13,576 bases of DNA from an uncultured Pelagibacteraceae bacterium (GCA_913052435.1 CAJXDV010000020.1:1-13576); one strand, 5' to 3'; counted from the stretch's first letter, positions 1 to 7,277 are shown. Made by a program: numbers and translations. The notes: generated by a model from the letters alone, not told the origin.

Positions 1-263
1 ATCATGTAATTAAAAAACTAATTGAATTTAAGCCAGAATTTATGATGTTTTCTGCAGGATTTGATGCTCATAAGGACGATCCTTTGGCACAGATTCATTT
101 AAGTTCACAAGATTTTTATGAAATTACTAAAAGAACAATGCTATCAACACAAAATTTTACAAATGGCAAAGTTGTATCTATCTTAGAAGGTGGTTATGAT
201 CTAAAAGCACTTGCAGAAAGTGCTCTTTTTCACGTAAACGCTCTTGTAGAATTCAATAAATAA
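1..263 (+). CDS. Histone deacetylase family protein (AcuC/HdaH-like), C-terminal part
   Basis: This is the last 86 residues of a zinc-dependent deacetylase of the arginase/deacetylase fold; the gene begins before the window and its reading frame here starts at base 3. Two family signatures are visible. SAGFDAHKDDP carries the Asp of the active-site zinc/charge-relay region, and LEGGYDL carries the conserved Gly-Gly-Tyr whose tyrosine polarises the substrate carbonyl. The family removes acetyl groups from lysine side chains or from small amines such as acetylpolyamines; which substrate applies cannot be told from this fragment. The gene ends with TAA and the GTG of the SET-domain gene follows after 5 bases, so the two are probably co-transcribed. 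The family call is secure; the natural substrate and the N-terminal zinc ligands are not visible. Confidence 0.92.
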   Translation, partial: HVIKKLIEFKPEFMMFSAGFDAHKDDPLAQIHLSSQDFYEITKRTMLSTQNFTNGKVVSILEGGYDLKALAESALFHVNALVEFNK

Positions 264-268
264 TAATC

Positions 269-730
269 GTGAAATTATATAAACAAAATAAATCAAATAT
301 TAATAGAAGAGGTCTTTTTGCAAACAAAGATATTAAAAAAGATACAAAAATAATTTATTATATTGGAAAGATAATCACTAAAAAACAGACAGAGAAAGAT
401 CCAAAATTTAACAATGGAAAAGCAATCTATCTTTTTAATATAAATAATAAATACGATCTTGATGGTGATTTCACTTATAACACTGCAAGACTTATAAATC
501 ATTCCTGTAATCCAAACTGTGAAGTTGAAAGCAAAGGTTTAAAACTTTGGATTAGTTCAATTCGAGATATAAAAAAAAATGAAGAACTTTCATACGATTA
601 TGGTTTTAGTTTTGATGAAAATTATAAAGAATTTCCATGTAAATGCGGCTCTAATAATTGCTGTGGTTATATTGTTAGAGAAGGATCTAGATGGAGAATA
701 AAAGACAAAAGAAAAAAATCTAATAGGTAA
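269..730 (+). CDS. SET-domain protein lysine methyltransferase (putative)
   Basis: A 153-residue stand-alone SET domain with a post-SET zinc motif. In order: NRRGLFANKDI (about 12-22) is the opening SET strand that contributes to S-adenosylmethionine binding; RLINHSCNPNC (74-84) is the hallmark NHSCxPN pseudoknot motif; ELSYDYGF (106-113) carries the catalytic-site Tyr; and CKC followed by C131 (124-131) is the CxCx4C post-SET cluster, which with C80 or C84 could bind zinc. Such proteins transfer methyl groups from SAM to lysine in proteins; the bacterial substrate is unknown. The start is GTG at 269, 5 bases after the deacetylase stop; no Shine-Dalgarno sequence is evident and no internal ATG would keep the SET N-terminus. 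The basic tail (KDKRKKSNR) overlaps the convergent truA end by 11 bases. The first glycine of the usual GRG is replaced by Arg, which may be neutral. Confidence 0.9.
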   Translation: MKLYKQNKSNINRRGLFANKDIKKDTKIIYYIGKIITKKQTEKDPKFNNGKAIYLFNINNKYDLDGDFTYNTARLINHSCNPNCEVESKGLKLWISSIRDIKKNEELSYDYGFSFDENYKEFPCKCGSNNCCGYIVREGSRWRIKDKRKKSNR

Positions 731-738
731 TTTTTTCT
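710..738. terminator. A/T inverted repeat over convergent SET/truA ends (possible bidirectional terminator)
   Basis: AGAAAAAA at 710-717 is matched by TTTTTTCT at 731-738, giving an 8-base-pair arm with a 13-base loop that contains both stop codons. Each strand has a T-run on its 3' side, so it could end transcription from both directions. The stem has a single G-C pair, so it is weak by the usual rule for intrinsic terminators. Confidence 0.3.
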
Positions 739-1460
739 AAATATAGTCCATGCGCTGGTGCAGGTGGTGCACAGTTTTTTCTATTTTTTGATTTAATAAC
801 ATTTTCAAATTTTTTTAGACTCCATTTTTTTTCACCAATAAATTTTAAACAGCCAACCATTGACCTAACCTGATTTTTTAAAAATGATTTAGATTTGAAT
901 TTGAATTTAATTTGAGTTTTAGATTGCCTTACAATAATATTATTTAATGTTCTTATGGGAAACTTGGCATTACAATTGGAAGCCCTGAAAGTAGAAAAGT
1001 CATGATTGCCTATTAATTTTTTTGAGCCTCTTTTTATTAAATCAAAATCTAACTTTTTCCTAATATGCCATACTCTATCTTTATTTATAATTGAGGGAGA
1101 TAATCTATTTTGAATCAAATACAAATACGATCTTTCTTTTGCAGAATATCTTGCATGAAATTTTTGATTTCTTTTTTTAATATTAATTATTGAAATCATT
1201 TTTATATTTAAAAAAAAATTTAGAGATTTAATCAATTTATTAATATTTGAAATTTTATTTTTTACATCAAAATGAGCAGATTGTTCTAAAGCATGAACGC
1301 CCGCATCTGTTCTGCCCGATCCATGTAACGTAATTTTCTGTTTTAATAATTTTGATAATGTTGATTGAATTGTTTTTTGTATTGAATTACCTCTTTTTTG
1401 AATTTGCCACCCCACAAATGAACTGCCAACATACTCAATTAAAATTTGATATCTATGCAT
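720..1460 (-). CDS. truA: tRNA pseudouridine(38-40) synthase TruA
   Basis: A 246-residue protein of normal TruA length. It isomerises uridines at positions 38, 39 and 40 of the anticodon arm of many tRNAs to pseudouridine. The N-terminus begins with the family pattern YQILIEYVGSSFVGWQIQ, and GSGRTDAGVHALEQSAHF contains the catalytic Asp at residue 52. Near the C-terminus KSFLKNQVRSMVG matches the conserved FLRxQVRxMVG segment that lines the active site. The ATG at 1458-1460 lies inside the end of fmt (8-base overlap), so translation is probably coupled to fmt in a def-fmt-truA run. The 3' end overlaps the convergent SET gene by 11 bases. Stop is TAG. Confidence 0.97.
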   Translation of the reverse strand: MHRYQILIEYVGSSFVGWQIQKRGNSIQKTIQSTLSKLLKQKITLHGSGRTDAGVHALEQSAHFDVKNKISNINKLIKSLNFFLNIKMISIINIKKRNQKFHARYSAKERSYLYLIQNRLSPSIINKDRVWHIRKKLDFDLIKRGSKKLIGNHDFSTFRASNCNAKFPIRTLNNIIVRQSKTQIKFKFKSKSFLKNQVRSMVGCLKFIGEKKWSLKKFENVIKSKNRKNCAPPAPAHGLYLEKITY

Positions 1461-2373
1461 TTTCTAAAATAGAACCTCTTTTTATTAAGCTACCTAACAA
1501 AAATTCTTTTGATTTTTGGACATTTTTGCCCTGTTTTTGAATTTCTAATATTTTTAATGCTTTCTGACCACAACCAACAGTTAATTCATCGTCTAGTACA
1601 ACACCATTTTCTCCATCAATATTTAATAGTTCGGCTTTTAATATTTTATATCTTTCATTTTTAAACAAAAACCATGCTCCTGGATTTGGATACAAACCAT
1701 TAACTTTACCAATTATTTTTAAAGCATCATCGTTCCAATTTATTTTTCCTTCAATCTTTTCTATTTTTTTGGCGTATGTAGCATTTTGATGATTTTGCTC
1801 TACAAATTCTATTTTATTTTCAAGTATTTCATCCATTTTTTTTAAAATTTTTTCAGCACTTAGATGGGCTAATCTAGCTGAAAGACTTTCAGAATTTTCG
1901 TTATCATTTATTTGGAGTTTATACGAATTACAAACAGGTCCTTCGTCTAATTTTTCATTTAATTTCATAATGCTAATGCCTGTAGTTTTTTCTAAATTTA
2001 AAATTGATCTTTGAATAGGAGCGGCGCCTCTCCATTTTGGAAGTAAAGATGCATGAATATTTATATATCCATTTTTACTTAGTTCTAGGATAGACTTTGG
2101 AATTATCTGTCCATAAGCAACCACAACAACTAAATCTACATTTAGATTTTTTAAAAAATCTTTATCTAGCTCTATTTTACTGGGTGTTCTAACTAGAACA
2201 TTTAAATCTTCAGCTGCTACGTGAATTGGCGATTTGTTTATTTTTTGACCCCTATTTGATTTTTTTGGTGGTTGAGTAAATACGCACGAAATAGGATAAC
2301 CATTTGTATGGAGCGATCTAAGTGTCGGTACAGCAAAAATTGGTGTACCCAAAAAAACTATTTTATATTTCAT
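1453..2373 (-). CDS. fmt: Methionyl-tRNA formyltransferase
   Basis: A 306-residue complete Fmt, which formylates the amino group of Met-tRNA(fMet) using 10-formyltetrahydrofolate. The start MKYKIVFLGTPIFAVPTL is the standard Rossmann N-terminus. The catalytic triad is visible: N105 and H107 in NIHASLLPKWRGAAPIQ, and D143 in KLDEGPV. The C-terminal domain, which grips the initiator tRNA, starts at about residue 205 with the conserved INWND and GLYPNPGAWF segments. It begins 3 bases after the end of def and ends inside truA, so the initiation-formylation gene and the deformylase gene are transcribed together. Stop is TAG. Nothing is unusual in the sequence. Confidence 0.97.
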   Translation of the reverse strand: MKYKIVFLGTPIFAVPTLRSLHTNGYPISCVFTQPPKKSNRGQKINKSPIHVAAEDLNVLVRTPSKIELDKDFLKNLNVDLVVVVAYGQIIPKSILELSKNGYINIHASLLPKWRGAAPIQRSILNLEKTTGISIMKLNEKLDEGPVCNSYKLQINDNENSESLSARLAHLSAEKILKKMDEILENKIEFVEQNHQNATYAKKIEKIEGKINWNDDALKIIGKVNGLYPNPGAWFLFKNERYKILKAELLNIDGENGVVLDDELTVGCGQKALKILEIQKQGKNVQKSKEFLLGSLIKRGSILENA

Positions 2374-2376
2374 TGA

Positions 2377-2901
2377 TTAAACAATAATTCTATCTGGTCT
2401 ATCCTTATGTTTTGATAGCTTTTTGATGATCATTGTTTTTTTTAATTTTGACAAATAATCAATAAATAAAATTCCTTCTAAATGATCCAGTTCATGTTGA
2501 ATGCATGTTGAAAGAAGGCCTTCTGCTATTAACATTTGTTTTTGACCATTATAATCCAAGTATTCAACTTCACATTTTTTTGGTCTATCAATTTCTGCAA
2601 AATAATTTGGTACGGATAGACATCCTTCTTCATAAGTAAAATTTTCAGAATGTTTATTCTTAATTTTAGGATTCACAAAATACATGGGATTTTTTTTTTT
2701 TTCATCTTTTGAAATATCCATGACAATTATTCTTTTTGCTATTCCTATTTGTATAGCAGCCAATCCAATTCCATTTGCCTGATACATCGTATCCAACATA
2801 TCATCCATGAGTTTTCGCTCTTCTTCACCAACAGTTTCAACTGGTCTTGATTTTTGTCTCAAAATCTTGTTAGGTTCTGTAATTATTGTCTTAATTGCCA
2901 T
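2377..2901 (-). CDS. def: Peptide deformylase
   Basis: A 174-residue metal-dependent deformylase that removes the N-formyl group from new proteins. All three motifs are present: GIGLAAIQIG (44-53) with Q51, EGCLSVP (92-98) with metal ligand C94, and QHELDHLEGILF (135-146) with ligands H136 and H140 and catalytic E137. The Ile in place of Pro in motif 1 is, from memory, common in alphaproteobacterial enzymes. ATG at 2899-2901 gives the normal MAIKTIITEPNKILR start; no clear ribosome binding site precedes it. The coding strand has a run of 13 A at 2690-2702 (codons for residues 67-71), which could favour polymerase slippage. It lies 20 bases downstream of the large exported-protein gene and 3 bases upstream of fmt. 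Confidence 0.97.
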   Translation of the reverse strand: MAIKTIITEPNKILRQKSRPVETVGEEERKLMDDMLDTMYQANGIGLAAIQIGIAKRIIVMDISKDEKKKNPMYFVNPKIKNKHSENFTYEEGCLSVPNYFAEIDRPKKCEVEYLDYNGQKQMLIAEGLLSTCIQHELDHLEGILFIDYLSKLKKTMIIKKLSKHKDRPDRIIV

Positions 2902-2921
2902 GCTTAATTTTATAATATAAT

Positions 2922-4658
2922 TTAGACTTTTAAAGGAAGAACTTTCAATAAAACTTCGTTTCTTAAACTTATTATTTTTAATTCATTCATTATTCCTACA
3001 ACAAAACTAATGGATTCTATATCTAGATTCTCAACTTCATCTTTGCCTATTATTTCAACTAATTTCAACAAAACTAAACCTGTTTCTCCGTTAACAATAA
3101 ATGAGTTAATTTCGGTAGATATATTAGATTTATATTCATATAAACCGTCATATTTTTCTAATATTTTAACACCATCAGATTTTAATGACTCAATCATCAT
3201 TATATCTTTACTGGAAAATGAATATTTTTTATTTCTTTTAACTTTTTTTAATAAATCGTTTGTTTCTTTTTCAACTTTTAGAAGACTGGTTTTATTTAAA
3301 AAATAGTTTAATAATTTTGATTGGTGCAGAATTTTGTTGTTAAATTTAATTTTTGATTCTTTAACTTTTTCAGGTTCTTTATTTTCTTTATAAAAAGTTG
3401 TAAAATTTGATGGAATCTCTTCTTCATCTATTTTCTTTAATGTATTTGATAATTCTTCATCAAATGCTTTTGACAAGTTTGAGTCATCAAATAATTTTTT
3501 TAATTTTGATGATAAAATTAGCTTTTGCTCAGTATCGACTGTTAAAAGTAATCTTTGATATAATAGAGCTCTTGCCTCAAAATCTGGTAAAAGTTTGTAA
3601 ATTTTGTTTACATTGATTAACTGATTAATATTAAATTCAAATTTTTTGTATAAATTTAATAATTCTTTTTCATCGTACACTTCTTCACTTGTGGCTTTTT
3701 CAATGAGTTTTACCTGTTCATCATCTTCTATATCAATTAAGTCAGCTTCCTTAAGTAAATTTGAAGTAGATAAATATTTCCATATAAATCTTGGAGTATC
3801 TATTTTTGGTTCATAAATGAAGTTCTCAATTGTTTTGTGGGATAAGTGCAAATAAAGAATATTTTCGTCCGATAAAACGTCATCTTTTTTTTCATAACTC
3901 ATTAATACATTAAATTTTTTAACAAAAAAATCATCTATTGATTCCATCTCAGATTTTAAGTCAAACAAAAGTTGGGCTTCTTCTTTTTTATTTTGATTTA
4001 ATAAACAGTAAATTTTAAAATTAGTTAAGTAGTCATCATAAACTAAATTTATATATTCAAAAATTTCGCAAGATTTATCCAATTGAGAATTAGATAAATG
4101 AAAATCAGCATAAAAACGTACTAGTTTATCGCTATTTTTTAAGGATGGGTTTTTAATCAAAAATTTTTTTATTAAATCAAAGTCTTTTTTTTTAATTAAA
4201 TATTCAAATTTATAATTTAGAAATTCTTCTGCTGAAATATTATTTGTAGGCAAATATGAGTTTGTAAGCAGAGCTACATCTAAAATTTTCTTAGAAAAAT
4301 TAGACAATTTTTTTGAATTTATTTTTTCTAATGAACTTGTTATTTCAGCTCCGTTACTATTTGACCACATATCTATGTTAAGTCCATTTTCAGCAGGATC
4401 ATATAGACCTGCTAATTTTACATCAGCCGAATCTAATTCTTGATTAATAATTACTTTTTCATTTTGCTGTTCAATTTTTACACCCTGGATTATTTCTGTA
4501 TTTGTGGTCTCATTATTTTCTACATCGGTTTCATTTGAAATATCTGTTTTTTTAATTTCCCATATATCAACCGGCTCCGCTGCAAACGATACTTGTGTTA
4601 AAAAATAAAATGTTAATAAAACAATGCAAATTTTACTTAATTGTTTTGAAATTTTCAT
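2922..4658 (-). CDS. Exported helical-repeat protein of unknown function
   Basis: I do not recognise this gene. The chosen start is ATG at 4656-4658 (MKISKQLSK..., 578 aa), because it gives a clean signal peptide: basic MKISKQLSK, hydrophobic ICIVLLTFYFLTQV, and a likely cleavage after SFA or SFAA (residues 25-27). An upstream ATG at 4712 would put 18 extra residues before that signal and overlap the preceding gene much further. The mature N-terminus is acidic and disordered (many Asn, Glu, Thr to about 75), followed by LAGLYDPAENGLNIDMW. From about 120 onwards it is almost all predicted helix; LVRFYADFHLSNSQLDKSCEIF and LTNFKIYCLLNQNKKEEAQLLF look like two TPR-like hairpins (about 180-232). 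It is probably a periplasmic alpha-solenoid scaffold. It sits between a small membrane-protein gene (26-base overlap) and def. Confidence 0.8.
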   Translation of the reverse strand: MKISKQLSKICIVLLTFYFLTQVSFAAEPVDIWEIKKTDISNETDVENNETTNTEIIQGVKIEQQNEKVIINQELDSADVKLAGLYDPAENGLNIDMWSNSNGAEITSSLEKINSKKLSNFSKKILDVALLTNSYLPTNNISAEEFLNYKFEYLIKKKDFDLIKKFLIKNPSLKNSDKLVRFYADFHLSNSQLDKSCEIFEYINLVYDDYLTNFKIYCLLNQNKKEEAQLLFDLKSEMESIDDFFVKKFNVLMSYEKKDDVLSDENILYLHLSHKTIENFIYEPKIDTPRFIWKYLSTSNLLKEADLIDIEDDEQVKLIEKATSEEVYDEKELLNLYKKFEFNINQLINVNKIYKLLPDFEARALLYQRLLLTVDTEQKLILSSKLKKLFDDSNLSKAFDEELSNTLKKIDEEEIPSNFTTFYKENKEPEKVKESKIKFNNKILHQSKLLNYFLNKTSLLKVEKETNDLLKKVKRNKKYSFSSKDIMMIESLKSDGVKILEKYDGLYEYKSNISTEINSFIVNGETGLVLLKLVEIIGKDEVENLDIESISFVVGIMNELKIISLRNEVLLKVLPLKV

Positions 4659-4818
4659 TAGGTATAATTTTTTCAATTTTTTTATTTGGGGCTGGAAATT
4701 CGATTTTATCAAGTATAATTACTCCTAAAAAAAATACAAAAATAACTAAAACAACTTTTGTTAAAAATTTTACTACACCTACATGTTTACCTTTGCTTGT
4801 ATTTTTTGTAAATTGCAT
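4633..4818 (-). CDS. Small single-pass membrane protein, unknown function
   Basis: A 61-residue protein with a basic N-terminus (K5, K9, K11, K17, K21), one hydrophobic segment at about 22-37 (VVLVIFVFFLGVIIL), and a polar, proline-containing tail (FPAPNKKIEKIIPNENF). By the positive-inside rule the N-terminus is cytoplasmic and the tail lies in the periplasm. The composition and clean membrane segment, the candidate promoter just upstream, and the 26-base overlap with the exported-protein gene all argue for a real gene. The overlap suggests translational coupling, so the two products may work together at the inner membrane. No family name comes to mind. The alternative is a spurious open frame; the opposite-strand frame over the same bases is less protein-like. 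Confidence 0.7.
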   Translation of the reverse strand: MQFTKNTSKGKHVGVVKFLTKVVLVIFVFFLGVIILDKIEFPAPNKKIEKIIPNENFKTIK

Positions 4819-4835
4819 ATAACTTAAGTAATTTC

Positions 4836-4863
4836 AAAATAAGACATATTTGTGTTTTATCAA
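4836..4863 (-). promoter_or_regulatory. Candidate promoter for the membrane-protein/exported-protein/def/fmt/truA run
   Basis: Read on the minus strand, TTGATA (4858-4863) matches the -35 consensus at five of six positions and is followed after 16 bases by TATTTT (4836-4841), a four-of-six -10 match. It lies in the 56-base gap divergent from aroK and would give a leader of about 11 bases. In AT-rich DNA such matches arise by chance, so it is only a candidate. I see no equally good promoter for aroK in the same gap. Confidence 0.35.
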
Positions 4864-4874
4864 TATAGAAACTC

Positions 4875-5387
4875 ATGAAATCGAAAAAAAACATTGTTTT
4901 AATTGGTATGATGGGATCTGGAAAATCATTAATTGGGAGAGTATTATCAAAAAAACTAAATTTGGATTTTATTGATATTGATAATAAAATTGAAGAAAGT
5001 GAAAATAAAACTATTTCGGATATTTTCAAAAAAAATGGTGAAAGTTACTTTCGAAAACTTGAAGAGGATTTGTCAATAAATTATCTTACATTGGAAAATA
5101 AGATAATTTCATTAGGAGGCGGAGGATATATCAATCCAATAATTAGAAAACAATGTGAAAAAAATTGTATGTCTGTTTGGTTGAACTGGAAAGACGAAAT
5201 TTTGATAAACAGGATTAAAAATAGCAACAAAAGACCATTGGCCATGAAATTAAATTCTTCAGAAATAAAAAAACTAATTGTTGATAGGTCAAAAATATAT
5301 AATTCATCTAACCATAAAATAAATTGTGATAAATTAGATAAAAAACAAATTGTAAAAAAAATTATTAAACTTTATGCGAACACATAG
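4875..5387 (+). CDS. aroK: Shikimate kinase
   Basis: A 170-residue kinase that phosphorylates shikimate at the 3-hydroxyl, the fifth step of the chorismate pathway. The P-loop GMMGSGKS is at 11-18. D34 and D36 in FIDIDNKIE match the Mg/shikimate-binding DxD, R60 in YFRKLEE and GGGG at 81-84 bind shikimate, and R120 in RPLA is the lid arginine that contacts ATP. The ATG at 4875 gives the usual short N-terminus before the first strand. The end overlaps aroB by 14 bases, so the two are translationally coupled. The gene is divergent from the unknown membrane-protein gene, 56 bases away. The usual single kinase length and complete residues indicate a functional enzyme. Confidence 0.97.
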   Translation: MKSKKNIVLIGMMGSGKSLIGRVLSKKLNLDFIDIDNKIEESENKTISDIFKKNGESYFRKLEEDLSINYLTLENKIISLGGGGYINPIIRKQCEKNCMSVWLNWKDEILINRIKNSNKRPLAMKLNSSEIKKLIVDRSKIYNSSNHKINCDKLDKKQIVKKIIKLYANT

Positions 5388-6480
5388 TATTCAAATCAAT
5401 ACTAAAACAAAAAAATATTCAATAATAATTGGGCACAACATCATAAAAAATATTTCAAATATATTAACTAAACAAAACATCTCTTTTGAAAAGTGCTTGA
5501 TTGTTATTGATAATAATATTCCAGCTAAATTTAAATCAACTTTAATAAAAGAATTAAAAGTAAAAAAAATAATTGTTTATAAATTTAATGCTAGAGAAAA
5601 AAATAAAAATTATCAAAATGTTAATCAAATACATAAAGTTTTATTTAAAAACAGATTTAATAGAGAAGATTGTATAATTTCTTTTGGTGGAGGAATCACG
5701 GGGGATGTTGTAGGTTTTGCATCAAGTACATTTAAGAGGGGGATAAAATATATAAATATTCCTTCCACATTATTATCACAAGTTGATTCATCAATCGGTG
5801 GAAAAACAGGAATAAATAATAAATTTGGAAAAAATTTAGTAGGAAGTTTCTACCAACCAGAATTGGTAATATCTGATATCAAAATATTAAACTCACTGCC
5901 TCAAAGAGAAATTATATGTGGATATGCTGAAATACTTAAAAGTAGCTTAATTGATAGTTATCGAAATTTTAATTTTTTAGATAAAAATATAATAAAAATT
6001 TTGAAATTAAAATCTCCATTTATAGAAAAAGCAATAATTAATAGTTGTATGTTAAAAAAAAAAATTGTTGAAAAAGATGAAGGAGAAAAAAAATTAAGGA
6101 AAATACTTAATCTTGGACACACATTCGCTCATGCATATGAGTCTTCATTAAACTTTTCAAAAAAACTTAATCACGGTGAAGCCGTTATTCTGGGTATTAA
6201 AAATGCAATTAAATTCAGTAATGTCAACAAACTATTATCAAGAGAAAATTTTCAATTAATTAATAATCATATTAACAAAATTAGATTGTTTCCTAAATTT
6301 TATCAATTATTTAAAAAAAAAGATTTGAATAAAATTGTTATGTTTATGAAATCTGACAAAAAAAATAATTCAAATAAAATTAATCTAATTTTGATGAGAA
6401 ATTTTGGAAAAATTAAAATAGATTTTCAAATTGATTCTATAAAATTAAAAAAGTTTCTTATCTTGGAGCTAAATAAATAA
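5374..6480 (+). CDS. aroB: 3-Dehydroquinate synthase
   Basis: A 368-residue AroB, which converts DAHP to 3-dehydroquinate (second step of the shikimate pathway) using NAD and a divalent metal. NAD-binding GGGITGDVVGF is at 105-115, PSTLLSQVDSSIGGKTGIN at 130-148 forms the nucleotide and substrate pocket, and the metal ligands are E186 (GYAEILKS), H249 (NLGHTFAHAYE) and H267 (LNHGEAV). It starts at ATG 5374 inside aroK. The coding strand contains a run of 11 A at 6054-6064 (Lys codons). The 3' end overlaps the convergent bolA by 12 bases. The protein is unusually rich in Lys, Asn and Ile, as expected for this base composition, but no key residue is missing. Confidence 0.97.
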   Translation: MRTHSIQINTKTKKYSIIIGHNIIKNISNILTKQNISFEKCLIVIDNNIPAKFKSTLIKELKVKKIIVYKFNAREKNKNYQNVNQIHKVLFKNRFNREDCIISFGGGITGDVVGFASSTFKRGIKYINIPSTLLSQVDSSIGGKTGINNKFGKNLVGSFYQPELVISDIKILNSLPQREIICGYAEILKSSLIDSYRNFNFLDKNIIKILKLKSPFIEKAIINSCMLKKKIVEKDEGEKKLRKILNLGHTFAHAYESSLNFSKKLNHGEAVILGIKNAIKFSNVNKLLSRENFQLINNHINKIRLFPKFYQLFKKKDLNKIVMFMKSDKKNNSNKINLILMRNFGKIKIDFQIDSIKLKKFLILELNK

Positions 6481-6729
6481 TATTTGCAATGAGTGAATAT
6501 GGAGTTTCATTTCTTTATTCAAAATTTTGAATATAAATTTATTTGATTCAATTTTAGTTTTTTTATTAAGTTCGTCTGATTTTATTTTTAATTTTATATG
6601 AAACTTTCCTTTTTCGTTTGATTTGTGATCTTTATGCAGAAATGATTTATCTTCAATTTCAACACTTTTGACAATTCTATGTTCTAAAATTTTTTTTTTT
6701 ATTATTGTAGATAGTTGATTAATATCCAT
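6469..6729 (-). CDS. BolA family protein
   Basis: An 86-residue BolA-like protein, starting at ATG 6727-6729 (MDINQLSTIIKKKILEH). A longer frame begins at 6807, but that would overlap the divergent J-domain gene and add unrelated residues before the BolA fold. Family features are the DKSFLHKDH segment (27-35; usually DxSxxHxxH), the central strand KGKFHIKLKIKS, and the C-terminal IHSLQI (78-83) with the conserved His (H79). BolA proteins pair with monothiol glutaredoxins around a [2Fe-2S] cluster or act as transcription regulators; no glutaredoxin gene is visible here. The basic helix position that is usually RHRxVY reads SNKFIFK, so it is somewhat divergent. A run of 11 T on the plus strand (6690-6700) lies in the Lys codons 11-13. 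Stop is TAG. Confidence 0.88.
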   Translation of the reverse strand: MDINQLSTIIKKKILEHRIVKSVEIEDKSFLHKDHKSNEKGKFHIKLKIKSDELNKKTKIESNKFIFKILNKEMKLHIHSLQILFI

Positions 6730-6749
6730 ATTATAAAGTATTATATAAC
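6730..6749. promoter_or_regulatory. Shared 20-base divergent promoter region of bolA and the J-domain gene
   Basis: The gap between the two start codons is only 20 bases, all but two of them A or T. On the minus strand TATAAT (6740-6745) is a perfect -10 box 10 bases before the bolA ATG. On the plus strand TATAAA (6732-6737) lies 12 bases before the other ATG. Either would give transcripts with leaders of only a few bases, and each promoter's -35 region would lie within the opposite gene. No convincing -35 was found for either. Confidence 0.4.
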
Positions 6750-7277
6750 ATGAAAAATATATGTGATTGGAATAATTGTTCAGTAGAAGGACGCTATAAA
6801 GCCCCAAAAGAAAGAGATAATAGCAAAAATTTTAGATTGCTCTGCTTAGAACATATAAAAGAATTTAATAAGAATTGGAATTACTTTTCAGGAATGAATG
6901 ACCAAGAAATTATCGAGTTTTTAAGATCGGACATGACTTGGCATAAACCAACACAAAGTTTTAGTTCCTCAGATAATTTTTTCAAAGTTTTATGGAACAA
7001 TGCTCTTAAAGATGAGATGAATAAACTCAATTTTAATAATGAATTCAATTATATGAATAAATTTAAATTCAATAATACTGATATAAAAGCTTTTGGTATA
7101 TTGGGTGTAACTGTAGGTCTAAAATGGGAGAAAATACAAGAGAAATTCAAAAAGCTTGTTAAAAAATTTCACCCTGATATGAATGCCGGAAATAAAAAGT
7201 TTGAGAATAAACTAAAAATAATAACCTTAGCTTACACTCAACTAAAAAATACTTATAGAGAAAAAATTGACTGCTAA
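6750..7277 (+). CDS. J-domain protein with N-terminal Cys/His cluster
   Basis: A 175-residue protein with its J domain at the C-terminus (about 112-172). FGILGVTVGLKWEKIQEKFKK fits helices I-II, HPD is at 141-143, and FENKLKIITLAYTQLK fits helix III. The HPD loop stimulates Hsp70 (DnaK) ATPase. It lacks the G/F, zinc-finger and substrate domains of true DnaJ, so it is a specialised co-chaperone. The N-terminus has C5, C10, C32 and H35 (CDWNNC ... CLEH), a possible zinc site, then a DMTWHKP segment. The end overlaps the cobS start by 11 bases, so it is coupled to cobS-cobT and may help assemble or remodel that AAA+ complex. The ATG at 6750 is the only reasonable start that keeps the Cys pair. 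Confidence 0.88.
   Translation: MKNICDWNNCSVEGRYKAPKERDNSKNFRLLCLEHIKEFNKNWNYFSGMNDQEIIEFLRSDMTWHKPTQSFSSSDNFFKVLWNNALKDEMNKLNFNNEFNYMNKFKFNNTDIKAFGILGVTVGLKWEKIQEKFKKLVKKFHPDMNAGNKKFENKLKIITLAYTQLKNTYREKIDC

Noticed and set aside
4659-4712. Upstream start (4712) for the exported protein
   Set aside because: It would place 18 polar residues before a well-formed signal peptide and deepen the overlap with the small membrane-protein gene.
4595-4822. 75-aa frame on the plus strand opposite the small membrane protein
   Set aside because: It lies fully antisense to two better-supported genes and has no ribosome binding site or family resemblance; its hydrophobicity mirrors the AT-rich opposite strand.
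6730-6807. Longer N-terminus for the bolA frame (start at 6807)
   Set aside because: It would add 26 residues unlike BolA and overlap the divergent J-domain gene; the ATG at 6729 gives the normal BolA start.
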